From the NCBI RefSeq assembly GCF_016919245.1, contig NZ_JAFEJA010000003.1:248001-312000 (forward strand): DNA of 64,000 bases, written 5' to 3'. Positions within the stretch are counted from its first letter, which is position 1, and every line of letters starts with the position of its first letter. Source of the DNA: Streptomyces zhihengii (GTDB taxonomy: Bacteria; Actinomycetota; Actinomycetes; Streptomycetales; Streptomycetaceae). A program made the position numbers and the translations under genes. Below the pieces are notes generated by a model. It worked only from the letters and a program-made list of their open reading frames with translations, was not told the DNA's origin and made no database searches. This document shows positions 48,505-56,339 of the stretch, piece after piece.

Positions 48505-48548
48505 GGCACGGTGGCGTGTGTGTCGCTACCGCAGTGCGCCACCGTGCC
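48505..48548 (+). terminator. Rho-independent-type terminator of LuxR paralogue 1
   Basis: GGCACGGTGGCG (48505-48516) / CGCCACCGTGCC (48537-48548), a 12-bp perfect inverted repeat 32 bases after the stop, followed by TTCT. Confidence 0.8.
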
Positions 48549-48929
48549 TTCTATGGCGATTTGCCCCGCTGTAGCATTCGCAATAAGAGAGCAGCCCGCC
48601 CTAGCTGAGCTCCAGACTCCTATTAGAGACTGTCGCATCTGAAATCGGAAGTAGTTTCAGCAGAAGCGTGCAGATCGTGTATGCGGTCTGCCTTTCATGT
48701 CCTCGCGCGACATCCGGAATCAGCCAATCGGTCGCGTGCCCTCTTCATCCCCACGCGTCGGAATGCCGGGTTTCCCGACTCTACTCGCGCGAGCCGGAGG
48801 AACGGGCAGTTGGCGGGTGGGGGTGGGGTGTGTGGCGGGGGTGTCTGAGTACATTGCGAGTCCTGCTTGGCCGTTTCCGGTTGGGCGGCGGCTTGTTTTC
48901 CGGATGTGCTGCTTGTTGGGAAGGGACGT
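48549..48929. other. Intergenic, no gene recognised
   Basis: AT-richer stretch after the terminator, leading into the type VII-associated gene. No motif was identified. Confidence 0.4.
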
Positions 48930-49862
48930 ATGAACGACAGCCTTGCTTCGTCTCCCGAGGGCTCTGGCTCTTTCGAGTCGGGTCAGAGCGTGGGGTCCGC
49001 GGGTGTCGGGCCGGTTGGTGAGGGTGTGCCGGGTGGCGTCCGCCCTGAGCCGGCGCCGGTGGAGGTGCCGGTGGACCAGAGCGGCGGTGGGCCGGATGCC
49101 GGCGGCCCGGGTGAGGATGCGGTGTCGTCGGATGCGTACCGGCTGAAGTTCTCGGCGCCGCCGCCCGAGCCGCCGGCGGACACGGTGGAGGCTGCCCGGC
49201 TGGCTCCCGAGAGCTGGATCGGGATGGTGGACCCGGCATGGAAGGGCAGCGGTGCGCCGCCCGAGTGGGCCGTGGTCGGCTGGTGGCGTTCCGGGAGCAG
49301 CGGCAAGGTCGAGGAGTGGCAGGAGAATCGGGCTTACAAGGCGTCGCCGCAGGCGTTGGGTTTTCCTGAGCCGACGGATCCGGTTGATGCGGCGGTGCAG
49401 TTGGCGAGTACCGGGTACGGGCCGGCCGAGGACGTGCATCGCCGACTGGCCGCGGCGGAAGTGGCTGTGCTGATCGAGTTCGACGGGGCTCCGGTGCTGG
49501 GCACCGCGCCGAATAACAGCCCGGTCCTGCCTGTCTACACCTCTCCCAAGCATGTCGAGGCCGCCGGCCGTCTGCAGTTCGACGTCCGCCCCGTCACCGA
49601 CCTCGTCCAGCAGCTGCCCCTCGGCCACCAGCTCTACATCAATCCCACCGGCCCCGTCAGCATGCTCGTCGAGACAGAAGCCCTCCTCACCGAACTCGAC
49701 GACACCGAGCCGGAGAGCACCGAAAGCGCCGACGACACCGAACGCCCCGAGAAGCAGGCAACACCCCCCAGCCCCACACCGGACACCACCCCAGACCACC
49801 AACCCCCCACCCACGCACAAGACCACCCCACACCCCCCACCAGGAGCGCGACCTCAAGCTGA
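48930..49862 (+). CDS. Type VII secretion system-associated protein
   Basis: 310-residue protein. A Gly/Pro-rich disordered N-terminus (1-85) leads to a domain with IGMVDPAWKGSGAPPEWAVVGWW, YKASPQALGFPEPTDPVDAAVQL, and an SseB-like part (about 165-255: VLPVYTSPKHVEAAG, INPTGPVSML). The tail is Pro/Thr-rich. This arrangement is that of Streptomyces proteins annotated as type VII secretion-associated. ATG 48930 follows AAGGGA. No ESX core gene is in the window. Its relevance is that the toxin at 1416-6050 has a type VII-type N-terminus. The exact role in secretion is not known. Confidence 0.75.
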   Translation: MNDSLASSPEGSGSFESGQSVGSAGVGPVGEGVPGGVRPEPAPVEVPVDQSGGGPDAGGPGEDAVSSDAYRLKFSAPPPEPPADTVEAARLAPESWIGMVDPAWKGSGAPPEWAVVGWWRSGSSGKVEEWQENRAYKASPQALGFPEPTDPVDAAVQLASTGYGPAEDVHRRLAAAEVAVLIEFDGAPVLGTAPNNSPVLPVYTSPKHVEAAGRLQFDVRPVTDLVQQLPLGHQLYINPTGPVSMLVETEALLTELDDTEPESTESADDTERPEKQATPPSPTPDTTPDHQPPTHAQDHPTPPTRSATSS

Positions 49863-50538
49863 CGGTGGCGCCGTAACTCGCTCGACCTAGTGCAGGGCAC
49901 TTCTGTCGGATGTTGGAGTATGGCGGCGGGCGAGGTGACGTTGGCGAGACCGGTGTCCGGGGAAGGGGCACTTCAGACTGGTTCAATCTGGCTGTGCGGA
50001 GTCCGGATAGGCTGCCGGTGTACGTCTGCTGCGTGATGAATCGTGGGCACCCCTATCTCCGCGAACGAGGCGCGCGAGCCGCGGATTGTTTGCGTCTACG
50101 TCCGATGCTCCCGCAGCTTCTGAGAATGCGGGAGCGCTATCAGCGGGCCTGTCAGCGGCCCACGGGTTGCCTGGGGCCCCGTCATTTGGGCTGAGCAGTG
50201 CCAAGTGGCCACCGTGATGCAGGCGGGTGGTCAGCCGCAGACGGCTTGTTCCCTGCCCCGATTCTGCGTCGATGAGGTGCACTTCGCCATGACCGCCGCG
50301 GGTGAACAGTCACCCAGTCGGCGCCTGGTGACGCCGCGACGGACCGGCGTTCTACGCCCTCCCAGGGGGTGGCGCCGCGCTGCTGTGCGCCGTTCATGGC
50401 GGGTAGCGGGACGCGGCGGAGTGCGTCGTTGGCAGCTAGTGCCGCATCAGAGACCTTCGCCCTGTTTCTCGGTGAGAGGATCACTGGCAAGCGCCGGGAC
50501 TGACGGTCTCGGATCGAACGGGCGGGGAGACATCGACA
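49863..50538. other. No recognisable gene
   Basis: Frames on both strands without motif or ribosome site. Confidence 0.4.
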
Positions 50539-50823
50539 GTGGCCGAGGACGAGCCTCGAACGGGTGACGATCAAGATCACAATGATCGGTGCCATGCACG
50601 CTGGCAGGTGTCATTGAACCGCTCGACGGCTCAGTCCGGCTACCGGGACGAGTGGTATGACGCCCAGTGCGGAGGATGCTGCTTCTGGATCGCGTTGAGC
50701 GGCCGGCTCGGCCAGGACTACGGAGCGTGCAGCAACCCTGGCTCGTCATTCGACGGGCGAGTGCGGTTCGAGCACGACGGCTGCGAGAGCTTCGCCGGTC
50801 GAGCCGACGGCTCGTTCGGGTAG
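50539..50823 (+). CDS. Small DUF3027-like protein
   Basis: 94-residue protein from GTG 50539. The segment WQVSLNRSTAQSGYRDEWYD, AQCGGCCFWIALSGRLGQDY, GACSNPGSSFDGRVRFEHDG, CESF has conserved Cys, Trp and His spacing reminiscent of the DUF3027-type actinobacterial proteins (QCG-x-C-x-F ... WG-x-C ... FEHDGC). The pattern suggests metal binding. It ends next to an IS630 remnant on the other strand. Function unknown. Confidence 0.55.
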   Translation: MAEDEPRTGDDQDHNDRCHARWQVSLNRSTAQSGYRDEWYDAQCGGCCFWIALSGRLGQDYGACSNPGSSFDGRVRFEHDGCESFAGRADGSFG

Positions 50824-50849
50824 CGGCCGGTCAAGTGACATTGGCTCTG

Positions 50850-51250
50850 GCCACGATCCTGGAGGGGGCCGAACTCGTCCATGCAGAAGATGACTTCGGG
50901 CTCGCCGCCCTCGGGTATGACCTCGCCATCGGCGATCGGCATAGAGGTGTTCGACCCGAGTCTTCTTGGCCGCGTACTCGGGGTCGTGGGAGGTCTTCCA
51001 GGTCTTCAGGCGTTGCAGGGAGACGACCTCCTCGCGGAGCAGGATGCGCAGGCCCTCGTGGCTGATGTCGTCGACCACCCGCGACCAGGAAGTCGGTCAG
51101 TTTCGCCAGGCTCCAGGTCGAGAACGGCAGTTCGTGCTCGGCGGGCTTGGACCTGGCGGTCTTCTTGATCTCACGGCGCTCGGGCAGGGGGAACGTTCTG
51201 GGCCGGCCGCCCTTGTACTCGACGGCGTCGACCTGACTGTCCACCCGGGT
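50850..51250 (-). pseudogene. IS630-family transposase N-terminal remnant
   Basis: Minus strand: LPERREIKKTARSKPAEHEL, PFSTWSLAKLTDFLVAGG, then in another frame VDDISHEGLRILLREEVVSL and LKTWKTSHDPEYAAKKTRVE, ending near the first catalytic Asp (CMDEFGPL in a third frame). The subtype corresponds to the C-terminal remnant at 18530-18859. The shifts and missing half show it is dead. Confidence 0.75.
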
Positions 51251-51660
51251 GAGACGCTGGCACTGGTTGGCGCCTCAGGTGCTGACAAGTCCACCTGCGC
51301 TCACCTCATGGCCCGATTTTGGGACCCCTCCGAGGGACGGATTCAACTCATGCACATTGCTCTCGCTCGCGCCCTCCTGGCACGGCCGACAGTCTTGATA
51401 CTGGGCGAGTCCACAGCCCACTTGGACAACGAGAGCGATGCCGGGCTCGCCACCGCACTCACCGAGAGTGGTTGTACAACTGTCGTCATCGCGCATCGCC
51501 GCGCCACTATCCGCCGGGCCGACAGGATTGCCGTCCTCGACGCCGGACACATCGTTGAGCAAGGCACCTGGGAGAACCTCATCGGGTGCGCCAGCAGTGC
51601 CCTCAACCGCAGCCTCGCCAGCATCGCATTGTGTGCGCCGGCACCATCCGACATCGTCAG
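51190..51660 (+). pseudogene. ABC transporter ATP-binding domain, internally deleted
   Basis: Reads LVLDGVDLTVHPGETLALVG, ASGADKSTCAHLMARFWDPS, EGRIQL, then jumps to IALARALLARPTVLILGEST, AHLDNESDAGL, TTVVIAHRRATIRRADRIAV and LDAGHIVEQGTWENL. Walker A has Asp for Gly (GADKS), Walker B/E is altered (LILGES), and the Q-loop, helical domain and ABC signature are deleted between IQL and IALARAL. It looks like the C-terminus of a fused permease/ATPase exporter. It is not functional. IS630 copy 2 follows at once. Confidence 0.8.
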
Positions 51661-51673
51661 ACCGGGCAGGGAC

Positions 51674-52764
51674 TTACTGATCTTTTCGTAAGTTCTGTGG
51701 GTCTGGTGGGTGGAGGGTAAGGCCGGTGTGGGTGAGGAAGGACCAGGGCAGTTGGGGGTTGGTGTTGATGCGGTGGATGCCTTGTTCGGTGGCGTCGGCG
51801 ACATCGGCGAGGTGGTCGCCGGCAAGGTTGGCGAGCTCGCGTTTCTTCAGCGAGGACCACAGCAGTTCCACCGGGTTGAGCTCGGGTGCGTAAGCCGGTA
51901 ATCGCTCGAGGGTGAGCCAGTCCTGCTCGGCGACCCAGGCCCGCATCGCCCGGCTCCAGTGAGCCGACAGCCCGTCCCAAACCAGCACCACCCGTTCGCC
52001 GTTGTAGAACACCTTCATCTGCTCCAGGACCTCGATGAGTGCGGCGGTGTCGTAACTGCCGGGCTTGAGGTGGAAGCACAACCGAGGACCTCGGTCCGGG
52101 TCCGCGGCGTGGTAGCCGAGGGCGCCGGCCATCGAGGCCCGCTTCCAGTTCAGCCGGTGCCGCAGGAACGGGGTGCGGCCGCGGGGCGCGTAGGTGCGGC
52201 GGACCTGCGGCAGCAGCGACACTCCTGATTCGTCGAGGAACACGATCCAGGCACGTGTGTTCACGGCCCCTTTTTGATCCGCGGCCACTCGTGCGCGATC
52301 CAACGGGCGATCTCGGACTCGTCGCGCTCGACCGCCCGACGCTCGGGCCGCTGCAGACTCCACCCCAGCCGGCCGGTCAGCAGCCGCCATACCGAGGCCC
52401 GCGACAAGACCACTCCGGTCACCCGCTCAACCACCAGGCCAACCCGTTCCAGGGTCCACAGATCGGCCTCGAAACCATGGGCTTGGGCGCCTTGTTCCAG
52501 TGCGGTCCGCACCCGCTCGACCTGGGCGTCGTCCAGCTTGGGCGGACGCCCGGTGGCGGGACGTCGGCGCAGAGCATCGGCGCCGTTCTCCTCCCAGACC
52601 CGTTTCCACCGCCGCACACTCTCGTCACTGACCCCGAGCATCCGGGCGATATCGGCGTTCGAGTGTTCCTGGTCGAACAACTCGGCCGCCCGCACACGCC
52701 GGGCCTCGGACAGCTGCGGCCGTGTCAAAGGAGGAACAACAGACGAAGGCTTGAAAGACACCAC
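51674..52764 (-). CDS. IS630 transposase, two overlapping frames (copy 2)
   Basis: Frames 52764-52261 (helix-turn-helix part) and the DDE part ending at 51674 encode the same proteins as copy 1, joined at the same CAAAAAGGGG run (near 52264). Here the stop codon is TAA rather than TAG, because the base next to the target TA differs. This shows that the frame relies on flanking DNA for termination. Confidence 0.88.
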
Positions 52765-52818
52765 ATCAGGATCCCACCAACGAAGCCGTCGAACCCACAG
52801 AACTTACGAAAAGATCAG
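51677..52818 (-). mobile_element. IS630-family element, copy 2 (1142 bp)
   Basis: Same ends and length as copy 1 (44551-45692), in the same orientation. TA stands at 51675-51676 and 52819-52820. Confidence 0.93.
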
Positions 52819-52882
52819 TAGGGCGTGTTTTAGAACTAATTCCGTGAGGTGGGGCGTCAGTTCGCCAGCCGTATCTGCAGGA

Positions 52883-53128
52883 TCAGCGCAACGTGCTGAT
52901 GTCCCCGCAGCCGGGGCTCTCGATCCCATTGGTGCTGACGCACTCCGCGTACTCAAAGACGTGGTCAAGGCGTCCTCTGCTGCGATCGCCGTTGTCGAGC
53001 TGTTCAGTCTCGACGTACGTGACACCGTCTCTGGTAAAGACCCCGGTTACCCGGAAGTCGCGGTCGTGCTGCGGGTAACCGGGGTAACGGCGGGCCCAGA
53101 CGGAGCCGATCTTGGGGTGGGCGGTCAT
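52883..53128 (-). CDS. Small hypothetical passenger protein
   Basis: 81-codon frame MTAHPKIGSVWARRYPGYPQ..., containing FRVTGVFTRDGVTYVETEQL and RGRLDHVFEYAECVST. Its beta-strand-like pattern and length suggest a small folded domain. I do not recognise the family. It lies inside the IS5 element next to the frameshifted immunity-like gene. Confidence 0.45.
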   Translation of the reverse strand: MTAHPKIGSVWARRYPGYPQHDRDFRVTGVFTRDGVTYVETEQLDNGDRSRGRLDHVFEYAECVSTNGIESPGCGDISTLR

Positions 53129-53218
53129 GGTGCCCAGTCTGTCACTCTCAGGGCAGGGGGTGGTTGGCCTGTCTGGCAGGCGACATGCCGACGAGGGTGC
53201 GGGTACCGAGCCGCCGGT

Positions 53219-53547
53219 TTAGAAGGTGCTGGTGTGCTGGGTGGGCCGTCCGGGGAAGTCGCGGGCGGCCATCCAGACGGTCAGGCCACGGGCGATCTGG
53301 TCGATGCCGGTCTCGATGGTGGCATCGTGTTCGTGGCGGGTGGTATCGCGTCGGACGACCTCGTAGCCGCCTTCGTCCAGGACCGCGATCGAGACGAACC
53401 AGACCGGGTCGTCCTCGTCGGGCTGGATGACGACGAAGGTGTTGTCCGAGCTGTTGAGGCTTCGATCAGCATGAACAGCGCGTCCTCGGACGGATCCTCG
53501 ATGTAGTCGCCGCTCTCACTCTCGGCCCGGTAGTAGGCAGCCCTCAT
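53219..53547 (-). pseudogene. Frameshifted Imm1-like hypothetical (possible immunity protein)
   Basis: ATG 53547 reads MRAAYYRAESESGDYIEDPS, EDALFMLIEA. One base is missing near 53460. In the next frame the sequence continues NSSDNTFVVIQPDEDDPVWF, VSIAVLDEGGYEVVRRDTTR, IDQIARGLTVWMAARDFPGR and ends at 53219. The order (LIEALN...NTF..I....W...I..L..GGYEV..R, then a C-terminal helix with W) resembles Imm1-type immunity proteins of polymorphic toxin systems. The family call is tentative; the frameshift is seen directly. Confidence 0.5.
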
Positions 53548-53619
53548 CGGCTCTGTCCCCCTCAACCCGCTGATCTGATCGCGGCCAGAATGATATGCGG
53601 GGCCGACACTCCTGGCAGA

Positions 53620-54489
53620 TCACAGCCATTCGTTGATCGCGGCGATGAGGACGGTCGCCTCGAAGCGGACCGCGAGCTTGTCGAACCGGGTGGCCACCGC
53701 CCGGTTCCGCTTCAACCGGTTGATGCCGCACTCGACCGCGTGCCGGGCCTTGTAGTCCTCACGGTCGAAAGCGGGAGGCCGCCCGCCGGACTTTCCCCGG
53801 CGCTTGCGGTGGCCGGCCTGGTCGGCAGGTTCCGGAATCGTGCACCGGATCCCGCGCCGACGCAGATAGGCACGGTTCGCGCGTGAGGAATACGCCTTGT
53901 CGCCACGGACCCGCACCGGACGAACCCGTGGTCGGCCCAGCCCGAGGCGAGGGACACGGATGGCTTCCAGCACTGCCGTGAACTGCGGGCTATCTCCCCG
54001 CTGACCTGCTGTGACCAGCAGCGATAACGGCTTCTGCCCTTGCTCGCAGGCCAGGTGAATCTTCGTGGTCCAGCCCCCGCGAGAACGGCCCAGACCGTGA
54101 TCGGCGGGTTCGGCCCGATCGCCGCCCGGCGGTTCCTTCTGGGCTCGGCTGTCCCGCCGGGCACCGGCCGCGTGCTGATGAGCCCGGCAGATCGTGGAGT
54201 CGACGTTCACCTCCCAGGTAATCAAACCGGCGGCGTCCGCCCGGGCCTGCATCCTGGTCAGGACCGCCGACCAGACGCCGTCGCGCTGCCAGCGACGGAA
54301 GTGCCCGTAGACCGTCTGCCACGGGCCGTACTCGGATGGCAGATCCCGCCACGGGGCCCCGGTCCGCACCCGCCAACGAATCCCGTCGATCAACCGCCGC
54401 AGGCCTACCGGCGGCCTACCCAACACCGCGACCGGCAACAACGCCCCCAGCACCGCCCACTGATCATCTGAAAGATCCCCTCGCCCCAC
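53620..54489 (-). CDS. IS5-family transposase
   Basis: 289-residue transposase in one intact frame. The N-terminal domain is [60 protein letters not shown]. First catalytic Asp in [18 protein letters not shown], second in [20 protein letters not shown], Glu region in [20 protein letters not shown]. It belongs to the same broad group as the broken copy at 43605-44548 but is clearly different in sequence. Confidence 0.9.
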   Translation of the reverse strand: MGRGDLSDDQWAVLGALLPVAVLGRPPVGLRRLIDGIRWRVRTGAPWRDLPSEYGPWQTVYGHFRRWQRDGVWSAVLTRMQARADAAGLITWEVNVDSTICRAHQHAAGARRDSRAQKEPPGGDRAEPADHGLGRSRGGWTTKIHLACEQGQKPLSLLVTAGQRGDSPQFTAVLEAIRVPRLGLGRPRVRPVRVRGDKAYSSRANRAYLRRRGIRCTIPEPADQAGHRKRRGKSGGRPPAFDREDYKARHAVECGINRLKRNRAVATRFDKLAVRFEATVLIAAINEWL

Positions 54490-54543
54490 ACCGAGATCAT
54501 CACGGCACGAGGCGAGACACGGACCCCAGTTCTAAAACACGCC

Positions 54544-55635
54544 CTACTCTTCCGAGTCAGGAATTCTGTTCAGATATGAGGCGAGGCGTTCGAGGATCTC
54601 GTCCGCGGTTTTGGTCCCGACGTAGGGCTTGGGGTCGGTGTTCCAGGCTGCGATCCAGGTCCGGATGTCCTGCTCCAGGGCCTGGACTGTCTTGTGGACG
54701 CCTCGCCGTATCTGTTTGTTCGTCAGCTCGGCAAACCATCGCTCCACCAGGTTGAGCCAGGACGACCCGGTCGGTGTGAAGTGCAGGCGGAACCGGGGGT
54801 GGGCCAGCAGCCAGGTCTTGATGGCCGGGGTCTTGTGGGTGGCGTAGTTGTCCAGCACCAAGTGGACCTCGAGGCCATCGGGCACTTCCCGTTCGAGCTT
54901 GATGAGGAACTTCTTGAACTCCTCGGCCCGGTGGCGCCGGTGCAGGGAACCGATCACCTTGCCGGTGGCGACCTCCAGGGCGGCGAACAGGGTGGTGGTG
55001 CCCGCGCGGACGTAGTCGTGTGTGACGCGTTGCGGCACTCCGGGCATCATCGGCAGCACCGGCTGGGAGCGGTCCAGGGCCTGGATCTGTGACTTCTCGT
55101 CCACGCAGAAGACAAGGGCCCGCTCGGGCGGGTCCAGGTAGAGGCCGACGACATCGTGGACCTTGTCGACGAAGTACGGATCCGTCGACAGCTTGAAGGT
55201 CTCCGAGCGGTGCGGCTGCAGGCCGAACGCCCGCCAGACCCGTGACACCGTCGACTGCGACAGACCCGTCTGCCTCGCCATCGACCGTGTCGACCAGTGC
55301 GTCGCGTTCTTCGGGGCGGACTCCAGGGTCTTGGCGACGAGCGCGGCTACCTGTTCGTCGGTGACCGACCTGGGACCGCCCGAGCGGGGCATGTCGCCCA
55401 GGCCGGCGATCCGGTGCTCGACGAATCTCGCCCGCCAGCGGCCCACCGCATGCGGAGTCGAGTCGAGCCGGGCCGCGACGTCCTTGTTCGAAGTACCCTC
55501 TGCACAAGCCAGGATGATCCGGCACCGCAGAGCCCACGCCTGCGGCGTGGAGCGACGCCGCACCCATCCCTCGAGCGCAGCCCGTTCCTCATCGGACAGG
55601 ATCAACTCGGCCTTCGGCCGCCCAGTACGCGCCAC
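54544..55635 (-). CDS. IS630-family transposase, second type
   Basis: 363-residue transposase in a single frame, ATG 55635. Helix-turn-helix ALRCRIILACAEGTSNKDVA, ARLDSTPHAVGRWRARFVEH, and SQSTVSRVWRAFGLQPHRSE. DDE residues in ALVFCVDEKSQIQALDRSQP, EVHLVLDNYATHKTPAIKTW and GSSWLNLVERWFAELTNKQI. The stop TAG is made of the target TA and the first G of the adjoining IS5 element, so the coding frame runs through the inverted repeat. Confidence 0.9.
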   Translation of the reverse strand: MARTGRPKAELILSDEERAALEGWVRRRSTPQAWALRCRIILACAEGTSNKDVAARLDSTPHAVGRWRARFVEHRIAGLGDMPRSGGPRSVTDEQVAALVAKTLESAPKNATHWSTRSMARQTGLSQSTVSRVWRAFGLQPHRSETFKLSTDPYFVDKVHDVVGLYLDPPERALVFCVDEKSQIQALDRSQPVLPMMPGVPQRVTHDYVRAGTTTLFAALEVATGKVIGSLHRRHRAEEFKKFLIKLEREVPDGLEVHLVLDNYATHKTPAIKTWLLAHPRFRLHFTPTGSSWLNLVERWFAELTNKQIRRGVHKTVQALEQDIRTWIAAWNTDPKPYVGTKTADEILERLASYLNRIPDSEE

Positions 55636-55679
55636 AGACCAAGCTTATACATCTGAACAGAATTCCTGACTCAGAAGAC
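54547..55679 (-). mobile_element. IS630-family element, second type (1133 bp)
   Basis: Ends CTCTTCCGAGTCAGGAATTC at 54547 and, complementary, GTCTTCTGAGTCAGGAATTC at 55679. TA flanks both sides (54545-54546 and 55680-55681). It touches the passenger-bearing IS5 element, so three IS elements follow each other at TA junctions. Confidence 0.88.
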
Positions 55680-55831
55680 TAGTCGGCGCTGAGGGCACGG
55701 CTTCTTCCTGCAGCGTTGGGCAGGCCGCGGATGCGGGAGGTCAAGGCGGGGACTGTCATCAAGCCCCCGCCATCGGAATCCGGCAGCGCGAGACCCGGGT
55801 TCTGTCACCGCTTGCGTCCCACCAGTGCGAT
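55680..55831. other. Possible further decay of CRISPR array
   Basis: CGGAATC-CGGCAGCGCGAGACCCGG at about 55774 sits near where a sixth repeat would fall but is poorly preserved. Confidence 0.3.
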
Positions 55832-56102
55832 CGGAACATCCCCGCTCGCAGGGCACCAGCCGGGCGTACTGACTGGCAATGTAGACGAGACCGGAACACC
55901 CCCGCCGGCGCGGGGACCAGCCATGCCGGACCAGCCCAGGACCGTCGTCCTCCGCAACACCCCCACTGCTTGCGGGGATGCAGGCGCATGGGCACACTCG
56001 CAGGTCGAGCCACCGGGACACCCCCGCTGAGCGAGGACCAGACTGCGTTGCCTTGTGCGAGGAGTAAAGGAGTCCGGAACATCCCCACTAGCGGGGGATC
56101 AG
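55832..56102 (-). CRISPR. Degenerate CRISPR array, type I-E-like repeats, no cas genes
   Basis: Five imperfect 28-30-base repeats start at 55832, 55892, 55953, 56014 and 56075, spaced 60, 61, 61 and 61 bases. Each begins CGGAACAyCCCC (variants CGCAACAC, CGGGACAC) and ends in a variant of GCGGGGACCAG, with an internal inverted repeat around CCCCGC/GCGGGG. This is the repeat size, period and form of Streptomyces type I-E arrays, read on the minus strand. The four intervening segments of about 32 bases differ from each other. Repeats differ from one another in up to seven or so positions, so the array is old and unmaintained. A possible sixth repeat (CGGAGCA...GGGATCAG) starts near 56133. No cas gene is in the window. 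Confidence 0.78.
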
Positions 56103-56300
56103 GCCGCGTGGCGACCGACGATTGGCGGGCCACGGAGCAAGCCGCACGGGATCAGGTTACCTGCCTAGCTGCCCTGTGCGGGATGGGCGGCGGTACGGAC
56201 AGGTCGACCGGGAGCAGCCAGTCGACCGCCACTCCCTAGTCAGCGGAAGCCCGCTAGGTGGGCTATGCGTTGGTCCGACGTGTTGCGCATGGCCGACCCG

Positions 56301-56319
56301 GGCCTGCCCGCCTCAGGCC
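56301..56319 (-). terminator. Weak hairpin after metE
   Basis: GGCCTG (56301-56306) / CAGGCC (56314-56319), 21 bases after the metE stop. Short, with no T run. Confidence 0.35.
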
Positions 56320-56339
56320 AGCCATGCGCTGGGGATGTG

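Larger units (their letters stand above)
52821..54544 (-). mobile_element. IS5-family element with passenger genes (1724 bp)
   Basis: GGGCGTGTTTTAGAACT at 52821 and its exact complement at 54544 are 17-bp terminal inverted repeats, with TA on both sides. The transposase occupies 53620-54489. The remaining 800 bases (52821-53619) carry two non-transposase frames, so the unit is roughly twice the usual size for this group. Confidence 0.75.
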
